A DNA stretch of 64,000 bases from Legionella maceachernii. GTDB lineage: Bacteria; Pseudomonadota; Gammaproteobacteria; Legionellales; Legionellaceae. The stretch covers positions 241,736-305,735 of the forward strand of contig NZ_FUXJ01000004.1 of the NCBI RefSeq assembly GCF_900167045.1, read 5' to 3'. Below the pieces are notes generated by a model. That model ran no database searches and was not told the DNA's origin. It was given only the letters and a program-made list of their open reading frames with translations. The position numbers were made by a program, and so were the translations under genes. Position 1 is the first letter of the stretch. Each line of letters begins with the position of its first letter. This document shows positions 52,497-63,661 of the stretch, piece after piece.

Positions 52497-54800
52497 ATGG
52501 CACGCTTTCTAAAATATTCTAGCTTAGTTTTTATTTTCCTTTTTATCATTCTCTTTGGGATATTCTTTTTTCTACCTAAACCCCCGTTATTAACCGATTT
52601 TAGCTTTTCAACAGCTGTATACGATGAGCAACACAACTTATTACGATTGACCCTTAGCCAAGATGAAAAATACCGCCTATTTACACCGCTGTCGCAAATT
52701 TCTCCTCAATTAAAAGAGGCCACTTTATTACAAGAAGATCGCTATTTTTATTGGCATTATGGAATAAATCCCCTGGCCATGTTGAAAGCAGGTTGGCAAA
52801 CTTATTTTGTTCAATCACGACGGGTTGGCGCTTCTACGATTACAATGCAATTAGCCCGCATCCGATTTAAAATTAATTCCAAAAAAATATCAGGCAAACT
52901 ACAGCAAATTCTTCGTGCAATACAGCTCGAAATGCATTATAGCAAGGATGAAATTTTAGAGGCTTATTTAAATCTTGCTCCTTATGGCAATAATATTGAA
53001 GGCGTAGGGGCAGCTAGCTTGGTCTATTTTAGTAAATCGATTAGTAAAATAAGTCTACCTGAGGCACTCACCTTAAGCATCATTCCGCAAAATCCAACGC
53101 AGCGAATTCCTTCAAATACAAACCTAAAGGCAATTCGCAATCAGTTATTTAGTCGTTGGTTAGCTCAGCATCCCGAGGATAAAAATAAGGCTTCCATTAT
53201 AAATTTGCCTGTAGAAATGCAAACCCTACGTTCTTTACCCTTTATTGCGCCTCACTTTGTGAATGCAGTGCTACATGATTCACCCAAATCGCAAGCGATT
53301 ACAACCACTTTGGACTCTCGTTTGCAAGCCATCTTAAAACGGGTTATGACCCATTATTTAGCACGAAAAAAAGTAATCGGTGTTTACAATGCGGCAGTCT
53401 TACTCGTTGATACGCGTGATATGTCGGTAAAAGGGGCAGTTGGTTCGGCAGATTTTTTTAATCGAGCAATCGGCGGACAAATCAATGGGACGGACATTAA
53501 GCGATCCCCAGGTTCCACATTGAAGCCTTTTATTTATGGGTTGGCTCTCGATCAAGGATTGATTCATCCAAATACAGTTTTAAAGGATGTACCCCACAGC
53601 TTTGGTAGCTATAACCCAGAGAACTTTGATTATGACTTTATGGGCCCCATTAAAGCAAAAGATGCTTTGGTTTTAAGTCGGAATATTCCGGCGATTTACT
53701 TAGAGAGCCAGTTGACTAAGCCCAATCTCCATCAATTGCTTGAAGACGCGCAAGTCAGTCAATTAAAATCCGAGTCTTATTATGGCTTAGCACTGAGTTT
53801 AGGTGGGGCTGAGTTAACCATGAAAGAACTGGCAAGCTTATATGCCATCTTAGTGAATGAAGGGCTTTGGTACCCACTGCGCACTCGCAAAGATGAGCCC
53901 ATAGGTGCAAGCAAGAAGCTTCTTAGCCCAGAGGCTAGCTTCTTAGTTTTAGAGATGCTCAAAAGCACACCGCGTCCCGAAGCGCAAGGTTCAACAGCTA
54001 ATCTATCGGTGTCATGGAAAACAGGAACTTCATCCGGCTATCGAGATGCTTGGGCAGTAGGCGTATTCGGACCGTATGTATTAACCGTTTGGTTTGGTAA
54101 TTTTGATAATAAAGCCAATCCAGCATTCGTCGGCAAAAATCTCGCTGCCCCTTTGTTTTTTGAACTCGTGGACGCGATTCGCCATGAGCGTGGGCCGTTA
54201 CCTGTTATTCAACAACGACCAGAAGCAATGCATTTAACTCGCGTGGAGGTGTGCAAAGCATCAGGAATGCTTCCTACTCGTTATTGTCAAGACAGAGAAA
54301 TGACGTGGTTTATTCCTGGAAAATCACCTATCAAGACCGATACTATTTATCGCGAGGTAGCCATTAATAAAACCACGGGTCTGCGAACGTGTCATTTTAA
54401 CGAAAATACCCGTTTTGAAGTTTATGAATTTTGGCCTTCTGATTTGCTTACTATTTTTAAACAAGCAGGCATTCAGCGACGCATTCCTCCGCCTTTTGAA
54501 TCCAATTGCAGCTTAACGCAGAGCTCTATGGGATTAAATCCGCAAATTACCTCGCCTCAAACTGAGCTAAGCTATATCGTACGCGCCAATGCAACTCAAA
54601 ACATGCAGGTTCCTTTAAGTGCAGTCACTGATGCTGATGTGGGTGCAATTTATTGGTTTATTAATGAGACTTATGTAGCAAAAACACGCCCAGATGAGCC
54701 GTTCTTGTGGAAAGCAAAGCCCGGAAAATTTGTCGTAAGAGTTGTGGACGATCACGGGCGATCAGATGCCCGTGATATTCATATTCAGATGGATAGTTAG
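52497..54800 (+). CDS. pbpC: Penicillin-binding protein 1C
   Basis: A bifunctional class A penicillin-binding protein of 767 residues with an N-terminal anchor (about 7-26). The glycosyltransferase domain has the catalytic Glu80 in LLQEDRYFYWHYG and GASTITMQLARI. The transpeptidase domain has STLK at residues 340-343 (RSPGSTLKPFIYG), SRN in LSRNIPAIY, and KTGT in SWKTGTSSGYRDAW. A C-terminal BiPBP_C-type beta domain (about 680-765) follows, typical of PBP1C. It is divergent from the alpha-2-macroglobulin gene. In E. coli the two are adjacent in one direction. Confidence 0.94.
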   Translation: MARFLKYSSLVFIFLFIILFGIFFFLPKPPLLTDFSFSTAVYDEQHNLLRLTLSQDEKYRLFTPLSQISPQLKEATLLQEDRYFYWHYGINPLAMLKAGWQTYFVQSRRVGASTITMQLARIRFKINSKKISGKLQQILRAIQLEMHYSKDEILEAYLNLAPYGNNIEGVGAASLVYFSKSISKISLPEALTLSIIPQNPTQRIPSNTNLKAIRNQLFSRWLAQHPEDKNKASIINLPVEMQTLRSLPFIAPHFVNAVLHDSPKSQAITTTLDSRLQAILKRVMTHYLARKKVIGVYNAAVLLVDTRDMSVKGAVGSADFFNRAIGGQINGTDIKRSPGSTLKPFIYGLALDQGLIHPNTVLKDVPHSFGSYNPENFDYDFMGPIKAKDALVLSRNIPAIYLESQLTKPNLHQLLEDAQVSQLKSESYYGLALSLGGAELTMKELASLYAILVNEGLWYPLRTRKDEPIGASKKLLSPEASFLVLEMLKSTPRPEAQGSTANLSVSWKTGTSSGYRDAWAVGVFGPYVLTVWFGNFDNKANPAFVGKNLAAPLFFELVDAIRHERGPLPVIQQRPEAMHLTRVEVCKASGMLPTRYCQDREMTWFIPGKSPIKTDTIYREVAINKTTGLRTCHFNENTRFEVYEFWPSDLLTIFKQAGIQRRIPPPFESNCSLTQSSMGLNPQITSPQTELSYIVRANATQNMQVPLSAVTDADVGAIYWFINETYVAKTRPDEPFLWKAKPGKFVVRVVDDHGRSDARDIHIQMDS

Positions 54801-54996
54801 AGATGGGAGCTATTTTGAAAAATGACAATGAAATAACTCATATTAAACAGCGATTTTTCAAAAAGCAGGGGAAGCGTTAACGACCCCCTTCTTTTATGCA
54901 GCGAAATCGTTATTCATTAATGCCACTTGTTGCCATCAAATTAAGCAATTGAGCCGAAAGAGGGTAGGTTGGGATCTTAGCCCAACACACTCGCCA

Positions 54997-55362
54997 TCAA
55001 AAAATAATCCCCATTACTACCTCCCGAAATTCACTCAGCAAGATGTTAAACGTTCGACAAGCCGCACCAATCGACATGCACTCCAGCGCAATGCGTTGTT
55101 TGGAAAGTGCCGCAAAAATGGCAGGTGGTGGGAATTGCCCTTGTTGTTTATGGCCAATCACCACAATGTTTGGATTATATTGAAGCAGTGGTGCTATTGA
55201 TTCTTCATTAAGTTGCAGGATGTTATTAATAGGCCAATCAGTAATGATTTCATGACTGCTGACAATGAGGTTGGTTTGGTAAACGATGGAGTCAACCTTT
55301 ATTTCATGATCGCTATAAGATTGAACACTGTGTTTATCGGCTGTTTCTAGATTAATATGCAT
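54997..55362 (-). CDS. Mth938-like (DUF498/NDUFAF3-like) protein
   Basis: A 121-residue soluble alpha/beta protein. It shows the family pattern IITDWPINNILQLNEESI followed by NPNIVVIGHKQQGQFP and a mid-protein ALECMSIGAACRTFNIL segment, as in the Mth938/Xcc1710-type family related to the mitochondrial complex I assembly factor NDUFAF3. The function in bacteria is unknown. It is divergent from alaC across about 108 bp. The preceding 196 bp (54801-54996) hold nothing recognisable. Confidence 0.82.
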   Translation of the reverse strand: MHINLETADKHSVQSYSDHEIKVDSIVYQTNLIVSSHEIITDWPINNILQLNEESIAPLLQYNPNIVVIGHKQQGQFPPPAIFAALSKQRIALECMSIGAACRTFNILLSEFREVVMGIIF

Positions 55363-55470
55363 GGTGTTTAGACAGGTAATAATTTATAATTTTATGTTAT
55401 ACCCTTTACAAATGAATTAAGTTCTATTCGCAGCGGGCTATATCCACAGTATATCACAGAGGTTAAAAAC

Positions 55471-56664
55471 ATGAGTCAATTTCCACGCATAAAACGCTTG
55501 CCCCCTTATGTATTCAATACCTTGAATCAGCTAAAGTCAGAGGCGCGAGCGCGTGGAGAAGACATTATTGATTTCGGTATGGGAAATCCTGACCAACCCA
55601 CACCTCCTCATATTGTTGACAAATTAATTGAAACGGTGCAGCGCCCAGACACGCATCGCTATTCAATGTCGAAAGGGATCCCTCGATTACGACGGGCGAT
55701 GGCAGCGTGGTATGAGCGAAATTACCAAGTTACTCTCGACAGTGAAACCCAAGTGCTCACAACCATCGGTTCAAAAGAAGGATTGGCCCATTTAGCCTTA
55801 GCGATCAGCGGGCCGGGGGATACGGTATTAGTTCCTGATCCTGCTTACCCTATTCATACCTATGGTTTTATTATTGCCGGTGCAAATGTCAAACAAATCC
55901 CCTTAATTGATGAGCGGCAATTTTTAGGCGCGGTGGAAGCCGCCATCGAGCAAACTTGGCCTAGACCTAAAGCATTGGTCATTAGCTTCCCTGCGAATCC
56001 GAGTACTCACTGTGTCGATTATGACTTTTTTGAGCATGTAGTTGCTTTGGGTAAACGGCATGGCCTATGGATTATTCATGATTTAGCTTATGCTGATATT
56101 GTTTTTGATGGGTATAAAGCACCTTCTATTCTGCAAGTACCTGGGGCTACGGATATTGCCATTGAGACCTATTCCATGTCTAAATCATATAACATGCCGG
56201 GTTGGCGGGTTGGTTTTGCATGTGGTAACGAAGAGCTTGTCGGCGCGCTCACTCGACTTAAATCCTATTTAGATTACGGAACATTTACCCCGATTCAAGT
56301 TGCTGCGATTGCCGCTCTAGAAGGTCCGGATGATTGCGTGCATGAGATAAGAGCTATGTATGAGCAACGGCGCAATGTATTATGCGATGGCTTACAGGAC
56401 ATTGGTTGGTATGTCGAACGACCAAAAGCTACAATGTTTGTTTGGGCGCCAATTCCTGCTCACTATAGATCTATGGGATCACTGGAATTTTCAAAATATT
56501 TATTGAAAGAGGCTTGTGTTGCGGTCTCTCCTGGCATCGGATTTGGCCCTCAAGGTGATGATTTTGTCCGTTTTGGGTTAATTGAAAATCAGCAACGAAC
56601 GCGCCAAGCTTTGCGTAACTTAAAGTCATTATTTCGCCGCGACGGTTACCTTCAGGCTGTGTGA
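55471..56664 (+). CDS. alaC: Alanine transaminase AlaC-type aminotransferase
   Basis: A PLP fold-type I aminotransferase of 397 residues. The N-terminal [20 protein letters not shown] and [14 protein letters not shown] blocks are typical of AlaC. The PLP lysine is Lys238 in [18 protein letters not shown]. It should convert pyruvate and glutamate to alanine and 2-oxoglutarate, although family members also act on other amino acids. The next gene starts within its stop codon, so they are probably translated together. Confidence 0.9.
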   Translation: MSQFPRIKRLPPYVFNTLNQLKSEARARGEDIIDFGMGNPDQPTPPHIVDKLIETVQRPDTHRYSMSKGIPRLRRAMAAWYERNYQVTLDSETQVLTTIGSKEGLAHLALAISGPGDTVLVPDPAYPIHTYGFIIAGANVKQIPLIDERQFLGAVEAAIEQTWPRPKALVISFPANPSTHCVDYDFFEHVVALGKRHGLWIIHDLAYADIVFDGYKAPSILQVPGATDIAIETYSMSKSYNMPGWRVGFACGNEELVGALTRLKSYLDYGTFTPIQVAAIAALEGPDDCVHEIRAMYEQRRNVLCDGLQDIGWYVERPKATMFVWAPIPAHYRSMGSLEFSKYLLKEACVAVSPGIGFGPQGDDFVRFGLIENQQRTRQALRNLKSLFRRDGYLQAV

Positions 56665-57470
56665 GGATGGATGTCATTGTTAATGCCATAAAGGATGATG
56701 TTCCTGTGGGTAGTGAGCCCTTGCATGGTCTAGGGGATTATTACGCCAATATCCTAGTTGGTTTAGGTTATAAGTCTGACCATTTACCGTTGGCAGCGTT
56801 ATTGGCGCTTTATCATCAGCAACCAGGGCATTGGTTAATTGCTACGCCTATTCATTGGGAAGCAACGCATAATGACGCCATGATCGTTGCGGCAGGGCAA
56901 GCTCTTGAATTAACGGAAAGCGAATCGCGTCGTTGGTTTACTGAGGTGGCGCAATTTCTCCACGCTGATCATTTCCAACCTGTTTTTCATGATGCACAAA
57001 CGTGGTTATTTAATCTCGATAATAAGCCAAAAATTACCAGCCATTCGATTCAAAGTGTTTTACATCAATCAATAATGCCCCTCTTAAACGCATTAGATAA
57101 GACACTTTACTGGCAACGCTTAATCACTGAGTTGCAAATGTACTTGAGTACACATCCATTGAATAAAGAACGAGAAAGCAAATTAGCCATCAATGGGGTC
57201 TGGTTTTGGGGAGAAGGTGAATTAACGATTCCTCATCAAAGACCTTTTGCAACCGATGACGAAACGTTGCTTAAACTGGGATCATACATCAGCCCTTTAA
57301 CCCCATCAATCACTTTACAAAAGGACCATATATTGGTGATCAATGATGTGAAACAAATTGAGTTTTGCCATTTAGACGATAAAATGCGTAAAAATAAAAT
57401 TCACTGGTACTGGAATAACATGGCTTATTCTATGCCTGTGGGCCATTGGTGGTCTAGACTATGGAGATAA
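56661..57470 (+). CDS. RpfE-like / phosphoglycerate mutase-like protein
   Basis: A 269-residue soluble protein. The segments [19 protein letters not shown] and [12 protein letters not shown] match the COG4255-type proteins called RpfE in Xanthomonas, which share features with cofactor-independent phosphoglycerate mutases. RpfE in Xanthomonas also lies beside recJ, so the neighbour relation is conserved. The molecular function is unknown. Start choice: GTG at 56661 overlaps the alaC stop, and the ATG at 56667 is the likely alternative. It precedes recJ by 7 bp. Confidence 0.75.
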   Translation: MRMDVIVNAIKDDVPVGSEPLHGLGDYYANILVGLGYKSDHLPLAALLALYHQQPGHWLIATPIHWEATHNDAMIVAAGQALELTESESRRWFTEVAQFLHADHFQPVFHDAQTWLFNLDNKPKITSHSIQSVLHQSIMPLLNALDKTLYWQRLITELQMYLSTHPLNKERESKLAINGVWFWGEGELTIPHQRPFATDDETLLKLGSYISPLTPSITLQKDHILVINDVKQIEFCHLDDKMRKNKIHWYWNNMAYSMPVGHWWSRLWR

Positions 57471-57477
57471 TAAGAAC

Positions 57478-59208
57478 ATGCGCATTAAACAACGAGAACT
57501 TCCACAGTCACTGCCCTCGTTTTCTAACTACCCCTCTGTTTTACAACGAATTTATGCACTACGCGGCTTAAAAGACGAATGCCAATTAGATAAAAGTTTG
57601 CAAGCGTTGTTGCCATTTAATACGTTAACTGACATCGATAAGGCATGCGTACGTCTGGAGCAAGCATTAAGAGAACAGCAACGTATTCTTATCGTTGGTG
57701 ATTTTGACGCTGACGGAGCAACCTCCACAGCGCTGGCTATCTCAGGCTTACGCGCAATGGGTGCTCAGTATGTTGAATTTCTTGTTCCCAACCGTTTTGA
57801 GTTCGGTTATGGATTAACCCCCGCGATCATTGAAGTGGCTAAAAAATGGAAACCCAATCTGATCATCACCGTGGATAATGGCATCGCCAGCATAGAGGGC
57901 GTTAATGCAGCTGGAGAAGCAGGAATTGACGTGATCATTACGGATCACCATTTGCCGGGTGAGCAACTGCCTAAAGCCTGCGCGATTGTTAATCCTAATC
58001 AGCCGGGCGATTTATTTAAGAGCAAATCGATTGCTGGAGTGGGAGTCATTTTTTATGTGATGCTTGCACTAAGACGGCATTTAAGCCATGTGAGTTGGTT
58101 TAGTTCACAGGGAATGGCAGAGCCGAATATGGCACAGTTGCTCGATTTAGTGGCGCTTGGAACAGTTGCTGATGTTGTCGCACTCGATCAAAATAATCGT
58201 ATTTTAGTCAATCAGGGGCTTGCACGTATACGGCAGGGGCAATGCCGTCCAGGCATCAAAGCATTAATTGAAATTTCAGGAAGAAATTGCGCACGCTTGC
58301 GTGAAAGCGATCTGGGTTTTGCCATTGCGCCGCGATTAAATGCCGCAGGACGATTGGATGACATGTCACTGGGAATTGAATGTTTACTTTGCGAAAATTA
58401 TGACAAAGCGCTCATGCTTGCCAAAAGTTTGGATGAGTTAAATCAAGAACGGCGCCTTATTGAAGCCGAAATGAAAGAACAGGCCTTGTTGGCAATCGAT
58501 AAACTTACCAAAAAAATTGAAAATGCGCACCAGTTGCCTGTCGCCTTATGCATGATGGATCCTGGTTGGCATCAAGGGGTTATCGGTATTCTCGCAGGGC
58601 GTTTAAAAGAACGCTACCATCGGCCAGTCATCGCATTTGCTAAAGTCAGTGAGGATGAACTAAAAGGGTCAGCGCGCTCGGTCTCTGTTTTAAATATACG
58701 GGATGTACTCGCTGCGGTAGATCGAGATTATCCAGGCTTAATCATTAAGTTTGGTGGCCACGCAATGGCTGCGGGGTTAAGTATTCATCCACAAGCATTA
58801 AGTGATTTTCAACATGCCTTCATTGCTGAAGTGGCTAAGCACTTGGATATTTCACAATGCGAAGGGGAGTTATGGACCGATGGATCTTTACAGCTCACCG
58901 AGCTCACTCTAGAAACGGCCACTATACTCCAGCAAGCAGGGCCATGGGGGCAGCAATTCCCTGAGCCGTGCTTTGATAATGTCTTTGAAATACTCGATCA
59001 GCGGTTAGTCGGCCAACATCACCTCAAATTAAGCTTGGTTCATGCGGAGGGAGGTGACCCAATCGATGCCATCGCCTTTAACGTTGATCTTAGCCAATGG
59101 CCCAATTACCGCGCAAGACAGGCGCACATTGCTTATCGATTAGACATTAATGTTTACCAAGGACGAACACGCTTGCAATTATTGGTGGAAGCCCTACAAG
59201 TGGTTTAA
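57478..59208 (+). CDS. recJ: Single-stranded-DNA-specific exonuclease RecJ
   Basis: A 5'-3' single-strand exonuclease of recombination and repair pathways. The DHH-family motifs are present: VGDFDADGATSTALAIS at about residue 73, TVDNGIAS, and ITDHHLPGEQLPKA. The DHHA1 domain has FGGHAMAAGLSI, and the OB-like C-terminal domain contains QRLVGQHHLKLSL. At 576 residues it is normal. It forms a run with alaC and the RpfE-like gene and is followed by dusA. Confidence 0.95.
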   Translation: MRIKQRELPQSLPSFSNYPSVLQRIYALRGLKDECQLDKSLQALLPFNTLTDIDKACVRLEQALREQQRILIVGDFDADGATSTALAISGLRAMGAQYVEFLVPNRFEFGYGLTPAIIEVAKKWKPNLIITVDNGIASIEGVNAAGEAGIDVIITDHHLPGEQLPKACAIVNPNQPGDLFKSKSIAGVGVIFYVMLALRRHLSHVSWFSSQGMAEPNMAQLLDLVALGTVADVVALDQNNRILVNQGLARIRQGQCRPGIKALIEISGRNCARLRESDLGFAIAPRLNAAGRLDDMSLGIECLLCENYDKALMLAKSLDELNQERRLIEAEMKEQALLAIDKLTKKIENAHQLPVALCMMDPGWHQGVIGILAGRLKERYHRPVIAFAKVSEDELKGSARSVSVLNIRDVLAAVDRDYPGLIIKFGGHAMAAGLSIHPQALSDFQHAFIAEVAKHLDISQCEGELWTDGSLQLTELTLETATILQQAGPWGQQFPEPCFDNVFEILDQRLVGQHHLKLSLVHAEGGDPIDAIAFNVDLSQWPNYRARQAHIAYRLDINVYQGRTRLQLLVEALQVV

Positions 59209-59223
59209 GCGGGTCAAATCAGG

Positions 59224-59229
59224 TATAAT
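59224..59229 (+). promoter_or_regulatory. Candidate -10 box for dusA
   Basis: A perfect TATAAT lies 16 bp after the recJ stop and about 28 bp before the dusA GTG. The -35 region is poor (TGGTTT at 17-bp spacing). Flanking bases make a small AGGTA-TAAT-TACCT stem followed by TTTTT, so the same site might instead contribute to recJ termination. Confidence 0.4.
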
Positions 59230-59256
59230 TACCTTTTTAAGCCGTAGTACGATGTT

Positions 59257-60252
59257 GTGAATTCGCTAAAGCCAGCTTTAATTTCACCGCTGTCCATTGC
59301 ACCAATGATTGATTGGACCTACACGCATTTTCGCGTGTTCATGCGCCTTATAGCCCCCAATGCGCTTTTATACACTGAAATGCAAACGGTAGGTGCCATT
59401 GTAAATAATCCGGGTCGGGCTCTTGACTTTCAGTCTATGGAGCATCCGCTTGCTTTGCAACTTGGCGGTGCTGATAAACAAAAATTATCAGATTGCGCAA
59501 AAATTGCCGAAGAAAAAGGATTTGCTGAGATCAATTTAAATTTAGGTTGTCCCAGTGATCGAGTGCAGGCCGGACGTTTTGGTGCTTGCTTGATGGCTGA
59601 ACCAGAGTTAGTGGCGGATTGCATTGCCAGTTTAAAGCAAGCGGTTTCCATTCCGGTAACCGCAAAAACGCGCATTGGTATTGATAAGCAAGACAGTTAT
59701 GAATTTTTCTCTTCTTTTGTCCATAAACTTATTGCAGCTGGATGCGATAAACTCATCGTACATGCCCGCAAAGCATGGCTCCGTGGTTTAAACCCAAAAC
59801 AGAATCGAACTATCCCACCGGTTCATTATGATTTTGTTTACCGAATTAAAGATGAAGTGCCGAAAATTCCAGTCGTCATTAACGGGAATATCAACAGCGT
59901 ACAGGAAATCAATAACCATATGAGCTACGTTGATGGAGTCATGCTAGGGCGTTTGGCTTGCCAAAATCCCTATGCGTTAATGGCTGTTCAGCATTATTTT
60001 TACCCTGAAACAACCCTTCGCTCACGCACAGTCATTTTCCATGACTATGTCAATTATATCCACACACAATGGAAACAAGGTATTGCTTTAGGTTTACTAT
60101 TAAAACCTGTTTTTAATTTAGCCTATGGTTTACCTGGTGCAAAACATTGGAAGGAGTTACTTTTACAAGCCCAGCGACAGCAGGAAATAAAAAAACTAGC
60201 GCAGGCCATTGCGATGCTTGCTGAGTTAGAAGAACAAGCAGATAGGGAATGA
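59257..60252 (+). CDS. dusA: tRNA dihydrouridine synthase DusA
   Basis: A flavin enzyme that reduces uridines in the tRNA D-loop. The FMN-binding start SIAPMIDWTYTHFRVFMRLI and the catalytic Cys98 in LNLGCPSDRVQAGRFGACLM are clear. ITAGCDKLIVHARKAWLRGL-type residues and NGNINSV...VDGVMLGRLA follow, as in DusA. It uses a GTG start with no upstream ATG in frame. At 331 residues it is normal. Confidence 0.93.
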   Translation: MNSLKPALISPLSIAPMIDWTYTHFRVFMRLIAPNALLYTEMQTVGAIVNNPGRALDFQSMEHPLALQLGGADKQKLSDCAKIAEEKGFAEINLNLGCPSDRVQAGRFGACLMAEPELVADCIASLKQAVSIPVTAKTRIGIDKQDSYEFFSSFVHKLIAAGCDKLIVHARKAWLRGLNPKQNRTIPPVHYDFVYRIKDEVPKIPVVINGNINSVQEINNHMSYVDGVMLGRLACQNPYALMAVQHYFYPETTLRSRTVIFHDYVNYIHTQWKQGIALGLLLKPVFNLAYGLPGAKHWKELLLQAQRQQEIKKLAQAIAMLAELEEQADRE

Positions 60253-60519
60253 ATGGGCAGGGTAAACGAGTGAAAAGATCCCTACTAGGGGGGCATGTTC
60301 AGCTAAGCAAAGCAATAGAGAAGAACCGTTTTTGGAGCAAAACGCTTCTAATGATAAAACAAAACATTAAACTGCTTCACATTTGTAAAAAGAGCGAGCA
60401 ACCCCCCTGAGCGAGAATAATCATGCGGATTTGCCTTCGTTTGCGTGGCATTTTTACCAAAATTCTAGTAAATTAGGCGCTTTTAAAGCTGAAAATTCTC
60501 AAGAGGATTACCCAAGGCT

Positions 60520-63213
60520 ATGCTGAATACGTTAATGAAAAAAATGTTTGGTAGTCGCAATGAACGTACTTTGCGGCGCATGGAAAAAACAGTAATGGCC
60601 ATTAATGCCTTTGAAGCTCAAATGCAAGTACTCTCTAATGAAGAGTTAGCTGCGAAGACTACGGAGTTTAAAAAGCGGTATGCCGAAGGTGAAAGTCTCG
60701 ATGAAATGCTTGCTGAAGCCTTTGCTGTGGTGCGAGAAGTCTCTGTACGTGCCCTGGGTTTACGGCACTTTGATGTGCAATTAATCGGTGGTATGGTGCT
60801 GCATGAAGGGAATATTGCTGAAATGCGCACTGGTGAAGGTAAAACGCTGGTAGCTACCCTACCTGCCTATCTTAATGCCATTAGCGGGCATGGTGTTCAC
60901 ATTGTGACAGTAAACGATTATCTTGCCAAACGGGATAGTCAGTGGATGAGTCCTATCTATGAGTTTCTAGGGTTAACCGTCGGGGTCATTTTTCCTGATA
61001 TGCCGCATCATGATAAACAACTCGCCTACAACTGCGATATTGTCTATGGAACGAATAACGAATTTGGCTTCGATTATTTACGCGATAACATGGCTTTTAG
61101 CATTTCTGATAAAGTGCAACGCCAACTGAATTTTGCCATTGTTGACGAGGTCGACTCCATTTTAATTGATGAAGCAAGAACTCCATTGATTATATCGGGC
61201 GCAGCGGAAGGTAGTTCTGATCTGTACGTTAAAGTAAATCGATTAATTCCTCACTTAGTTAAGCAAGAAGAAGAAGGGGACAGTGGGGATTACACTATTG
61301 ATGAAAAGCAAAAACAGGCCCATTTAACCGAAATAGGACATCAACACATCGAAGAGCTTCTAGTAAAAGAAAACCTGCTTGATCCCGGTGAAAGCTTGTA
61401 TCATGCTAGCAATATTATGTTGATGCACCATGTGAATGCCGCCCTTAAAGCGCATGCGATGTTTCATCGTGATATTGATTATATTGTTAAGGACAATCAA
61501 GTCATCATCGTGGATGAACATACTGGCCGTACAATGGCAGGCCGTCGTTGGTCTGAGGGATTACACCAAGCGATCGAAGCCAAAGAAGGGGTTCCCATTC
61601 AGCAGGAAAACCAAACTCTTGCTTCGATTACGTTCCAAAACTACTTCAGGCTTTACAACAAATTAGCCGGTATGACTGGTACTGCCGATACAGAGGCTTA
61701 TGAATTTCAACAAATTTATAATCTTGAAGTGGTTGTTATTCCGACAAATAAGACGATGTGTCGTAGAGATGAGCCCGATTTAGTTTACCTAACACAAGAA
61801 GATAAATACTTAGCCATTATTGAAGATGTGAAGGATTGTCTTGCACGCAAACAACCTGTGCTAGTAGGTACCACGTCAATAGAGGCTTCAGAATTAGTAA
61901 GCCGATTATTGAAAAAAGCAGGAGTGAAGCACCAAGTATTAAATGCTAAATTTCATGAAAAAGAAGCACAAATTATTGCCGAAGCGGGTAGACCAGGGGT
62001 TGTGACTATTGCGACCAACATGGCTGGACGCGGTACCGACATCGTTCTAGGTGGAAGTTTATCCGCCGAATTGGCTGCATTACCTGAGGAAGCCAGCGAT
62101 GCTGAATGTGAGGCCATTAAAAAAGATTGGCAAACACGGCATGAGGCAGTTCTTGCTGCAGGTGGCTTGCGAATTATTGGTTCAGAGCGCCATGAATCAA
62201 GGCGTATTGACAATCAGCTTCGCGGTCGTGCTGGACGTCAAGGCGATCCTGGAAGCAGCCGTTTTTATTTGTCTCTGGAAGACAATTTAATGCGAATTTT
62301 TGCTTCAGAGCGTGTTGCATCTATGATGCGCCGTTTAGGTATGAAGCCTGGAGAGCCTATTGAACATACTCTCGTCACGAAAGCCATTGAAAACGCGCAA
62401 CGTAAATTGGAAGGTCATCATTTTGATGTGCGTAAACAGCTCCTGGATTATGATAACGTGGCCAATGATCAACGAAAGGTCATTTACACACAGCGCGCAG
62501 CCATTATGGCAATGACAGATCCACAAGAGGTGGTAGAAGCAATGCGTGAAGAGGTGATTGATAATCTTGTGGATAATTTTATACCGCCACAAAGTTTAGA
62601 AGACCAATGGGATTTAGATGGATTATCTCAGGTTTTATCTGAAGAGTTTCAAATTAAGGTCAATATTAAACAATGGGCTGAAGAAGATCACAGCATTCAA
62701 CCTGAGCAAATCAAAGAGCGTGTTTTTGAGCTTTGTGTCAATCGGTATCGAGAGAAAGAAAAAACGGCTGGAAGAGAAGTGCTTGCCCAATTCGAAAAAT
62801 CAGTCATTTTGCAAACATTGGATAACCACTGGCGCGAGCATCTTGCTTCCATGGATTATTTGCGCCAGGGCATTCATTTACGGGGTTATGCACAAAAAGA
62901 TCCAAAACAGGAATATAAACGAGAAGCCTTTTCTTTATTTAAATCAATGCTTGATAACCTTAAATACGATGTTATTCGATTATTAACCGCAATCGAAGTG
63001 CAAACAGAGGAAGACGTTAATGCCGTCGAACAACAACGACGTGCTGAACAAGTGCAAAAAATGACATTCCTTCATCAGGATGGGGTTGATGAAGTCGATG
63101 AAGCGAATGTTGAATTGACTTTTAAGCGTTCGGAGCGAAAAGTAGGTCGCAATGACCCCTGCCCCTGCGGCTCAGGCAAAAAATACAAACTATGTCACGG
63201 AAGTTTAGTGTGA
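60520..63213 (+). CDS. secA: Preprotein translocase ATPase SecA
   Basis: The motor of the Sec pathway, 897 residues. Walker A is in [18 protein letters not shown] (about residues 103-120). The DEAD-like motif is [15 protein letters not shown], and motif VI is [17 protein letters not shown]. The preprotein-binding, helical scaffold and wing domains follow, and a C-terminal zinc site [14 protein letters not shown] binds SecB. The preceding 267-bp gap (60253-60519) should hold its promoter, but I do not see a strong one. A mutT gene overlaps its end. Confidence 0.97.
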   Translation: MLNTLMKKMFGSRNERTLRRMEKTVMAINAFEAQMQVLSNEELAAKTTEFKKRYAEGESLDEMLAEAFAVVREVSVRALGLRHFDVQLIGGMVLHEGNIAEMRTGEGKTLVATLPAYLNAISGHGVHIVTVNDYLAKRDSQWMSPIYEFLGLTVGVIFPDMPHHDKQLAYNCDIVYGTNNEFGFDYLRDNMAFSISDKVQRQLNFAIVDEVDSILIDEARTPLIISGAAEGSSDLYVKVNRLIPHLVKQEEEGDSGDYTIDEKQKQAHLTEIGHQHIEELLVKENLLDPGESLYHASNIMLMHHVNAALKAHAMFHRDIDYIVKDNQVIIVDEHTGRTMAGRRWSEGLHQAIEAKEGVPIQQENQTLASITFQNYFRLYNKLAGMTGTADTEAYEFQQIYNLEVVVIPTNKTMCRRDEPDLVYLTQEDKYLAIIEDVKDCLARKQPVLVGTTSIEASELVSRLLKKAGVKHQVLNAKFHEKEAQIIAEAGRPGVVTIATNMAGRGTDIVLGGSLSAELAALPEEASDAECEAIKKDWQTRHEAVLAAGGLRIIGSERHESRRIDNQLRGRAGRQGDPGSSRFYLSLEDNLMRIFASERVASMMRRLGMKPGEPIEHTLVTKAIENAQRKLEGHHFDVRKQLLDYDNVANDQRKVIYTQRAAIMAMTDPQEVVEAMREEVIDNLVDNFIPPQSLEDQWDLDGLSQVLSEEFQIKVNIKQWAEEDHSIQPEQIKERVFELCVNRYREKEKTAGREVLAQFEKSVILQTLDNHWREHLASMDYLRQGIHLRGYAQKDPKQEYKREAFSLFKSMLDNLKYDVIRLLTAIEVQTEEDVNAVEQQRRAEQVQKMTFLHQDGVDEVDEANVELTFKRSERKVGRNDPCPCGSGKKYKLCHGSLV

Positions 63214-63593
63214 AGGTAGCTGTTGCCGTTATTTACGATGATCAACATCGCGTTCTCATTACCCAACGACCATTGCATGCCGCCCATGGCGGCATGTGGG
63301 AATTTCCCGGTGGAAAATTGGAAGCAGAAGAACTTCCTTCATCCGCATTGATCAGGGAAGTAAAAGAAGAGGTAAGTATTGATATCCTTGACTATTCTTT
63401 CTTAGAGGAAATCACCCACGATTATGGCCACAAAATAGTTCATTTGTTAGTCTTCAATGTCAAAAGATTTTGCGGAGAAGCAGTTAAGTGTGAATCACAA
63501 CTGGATTTGCGCTGGGTTGCAGTAAACCAACTCACAAATTACTCTTTCCCTGAGGCAAATAGTAAAATAATTGAGCTCATAAACAAAATTTAA
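63192..63593 (+). CDS. mutT: MutT-type 8-oxo-dGTP diphosphatase
   Basis: A 133-residue Nudix hydrolase, probably MutT, which removes oxidised dGTP. The Nudix box is [20 protein letters not shown] followed by EVSI, with the residue before the final hydrophobic changed from Gly to Ser. MWEFPGGK and the C-terminal LDLRWV are MutT-like. It overlaps secA by 22 bp if ATG 63192 is used. A GTG at 63210 behind GGAAG, touching the secA stop, is an equally possible start. Confidence 0.88.
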   Translation: MSRKFSVKVAVAVIYDDQHRVLITQRPLHAAHGGMWEFPGGKLEAEELPSSALIREVKEEVSIDILDYSFLEEITHDYGHKIVHLLVFNVKRFCGEAVKCESQLDLRWVAVNQLTNYSFPEANSKIIELINKI

Positions 63594-63661
63594 CACATTC
63601 ACTTGAAGTAGTTTATTATAATCTTTTCCACTAAATAGAATTTCTGGGATCCTTCTATGTT

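Noticed and set aside
62618..62986. 122-codon plus-strand open frame
   Set aside because: It is an alternative frame within secA, whose protein is conserved throughout.
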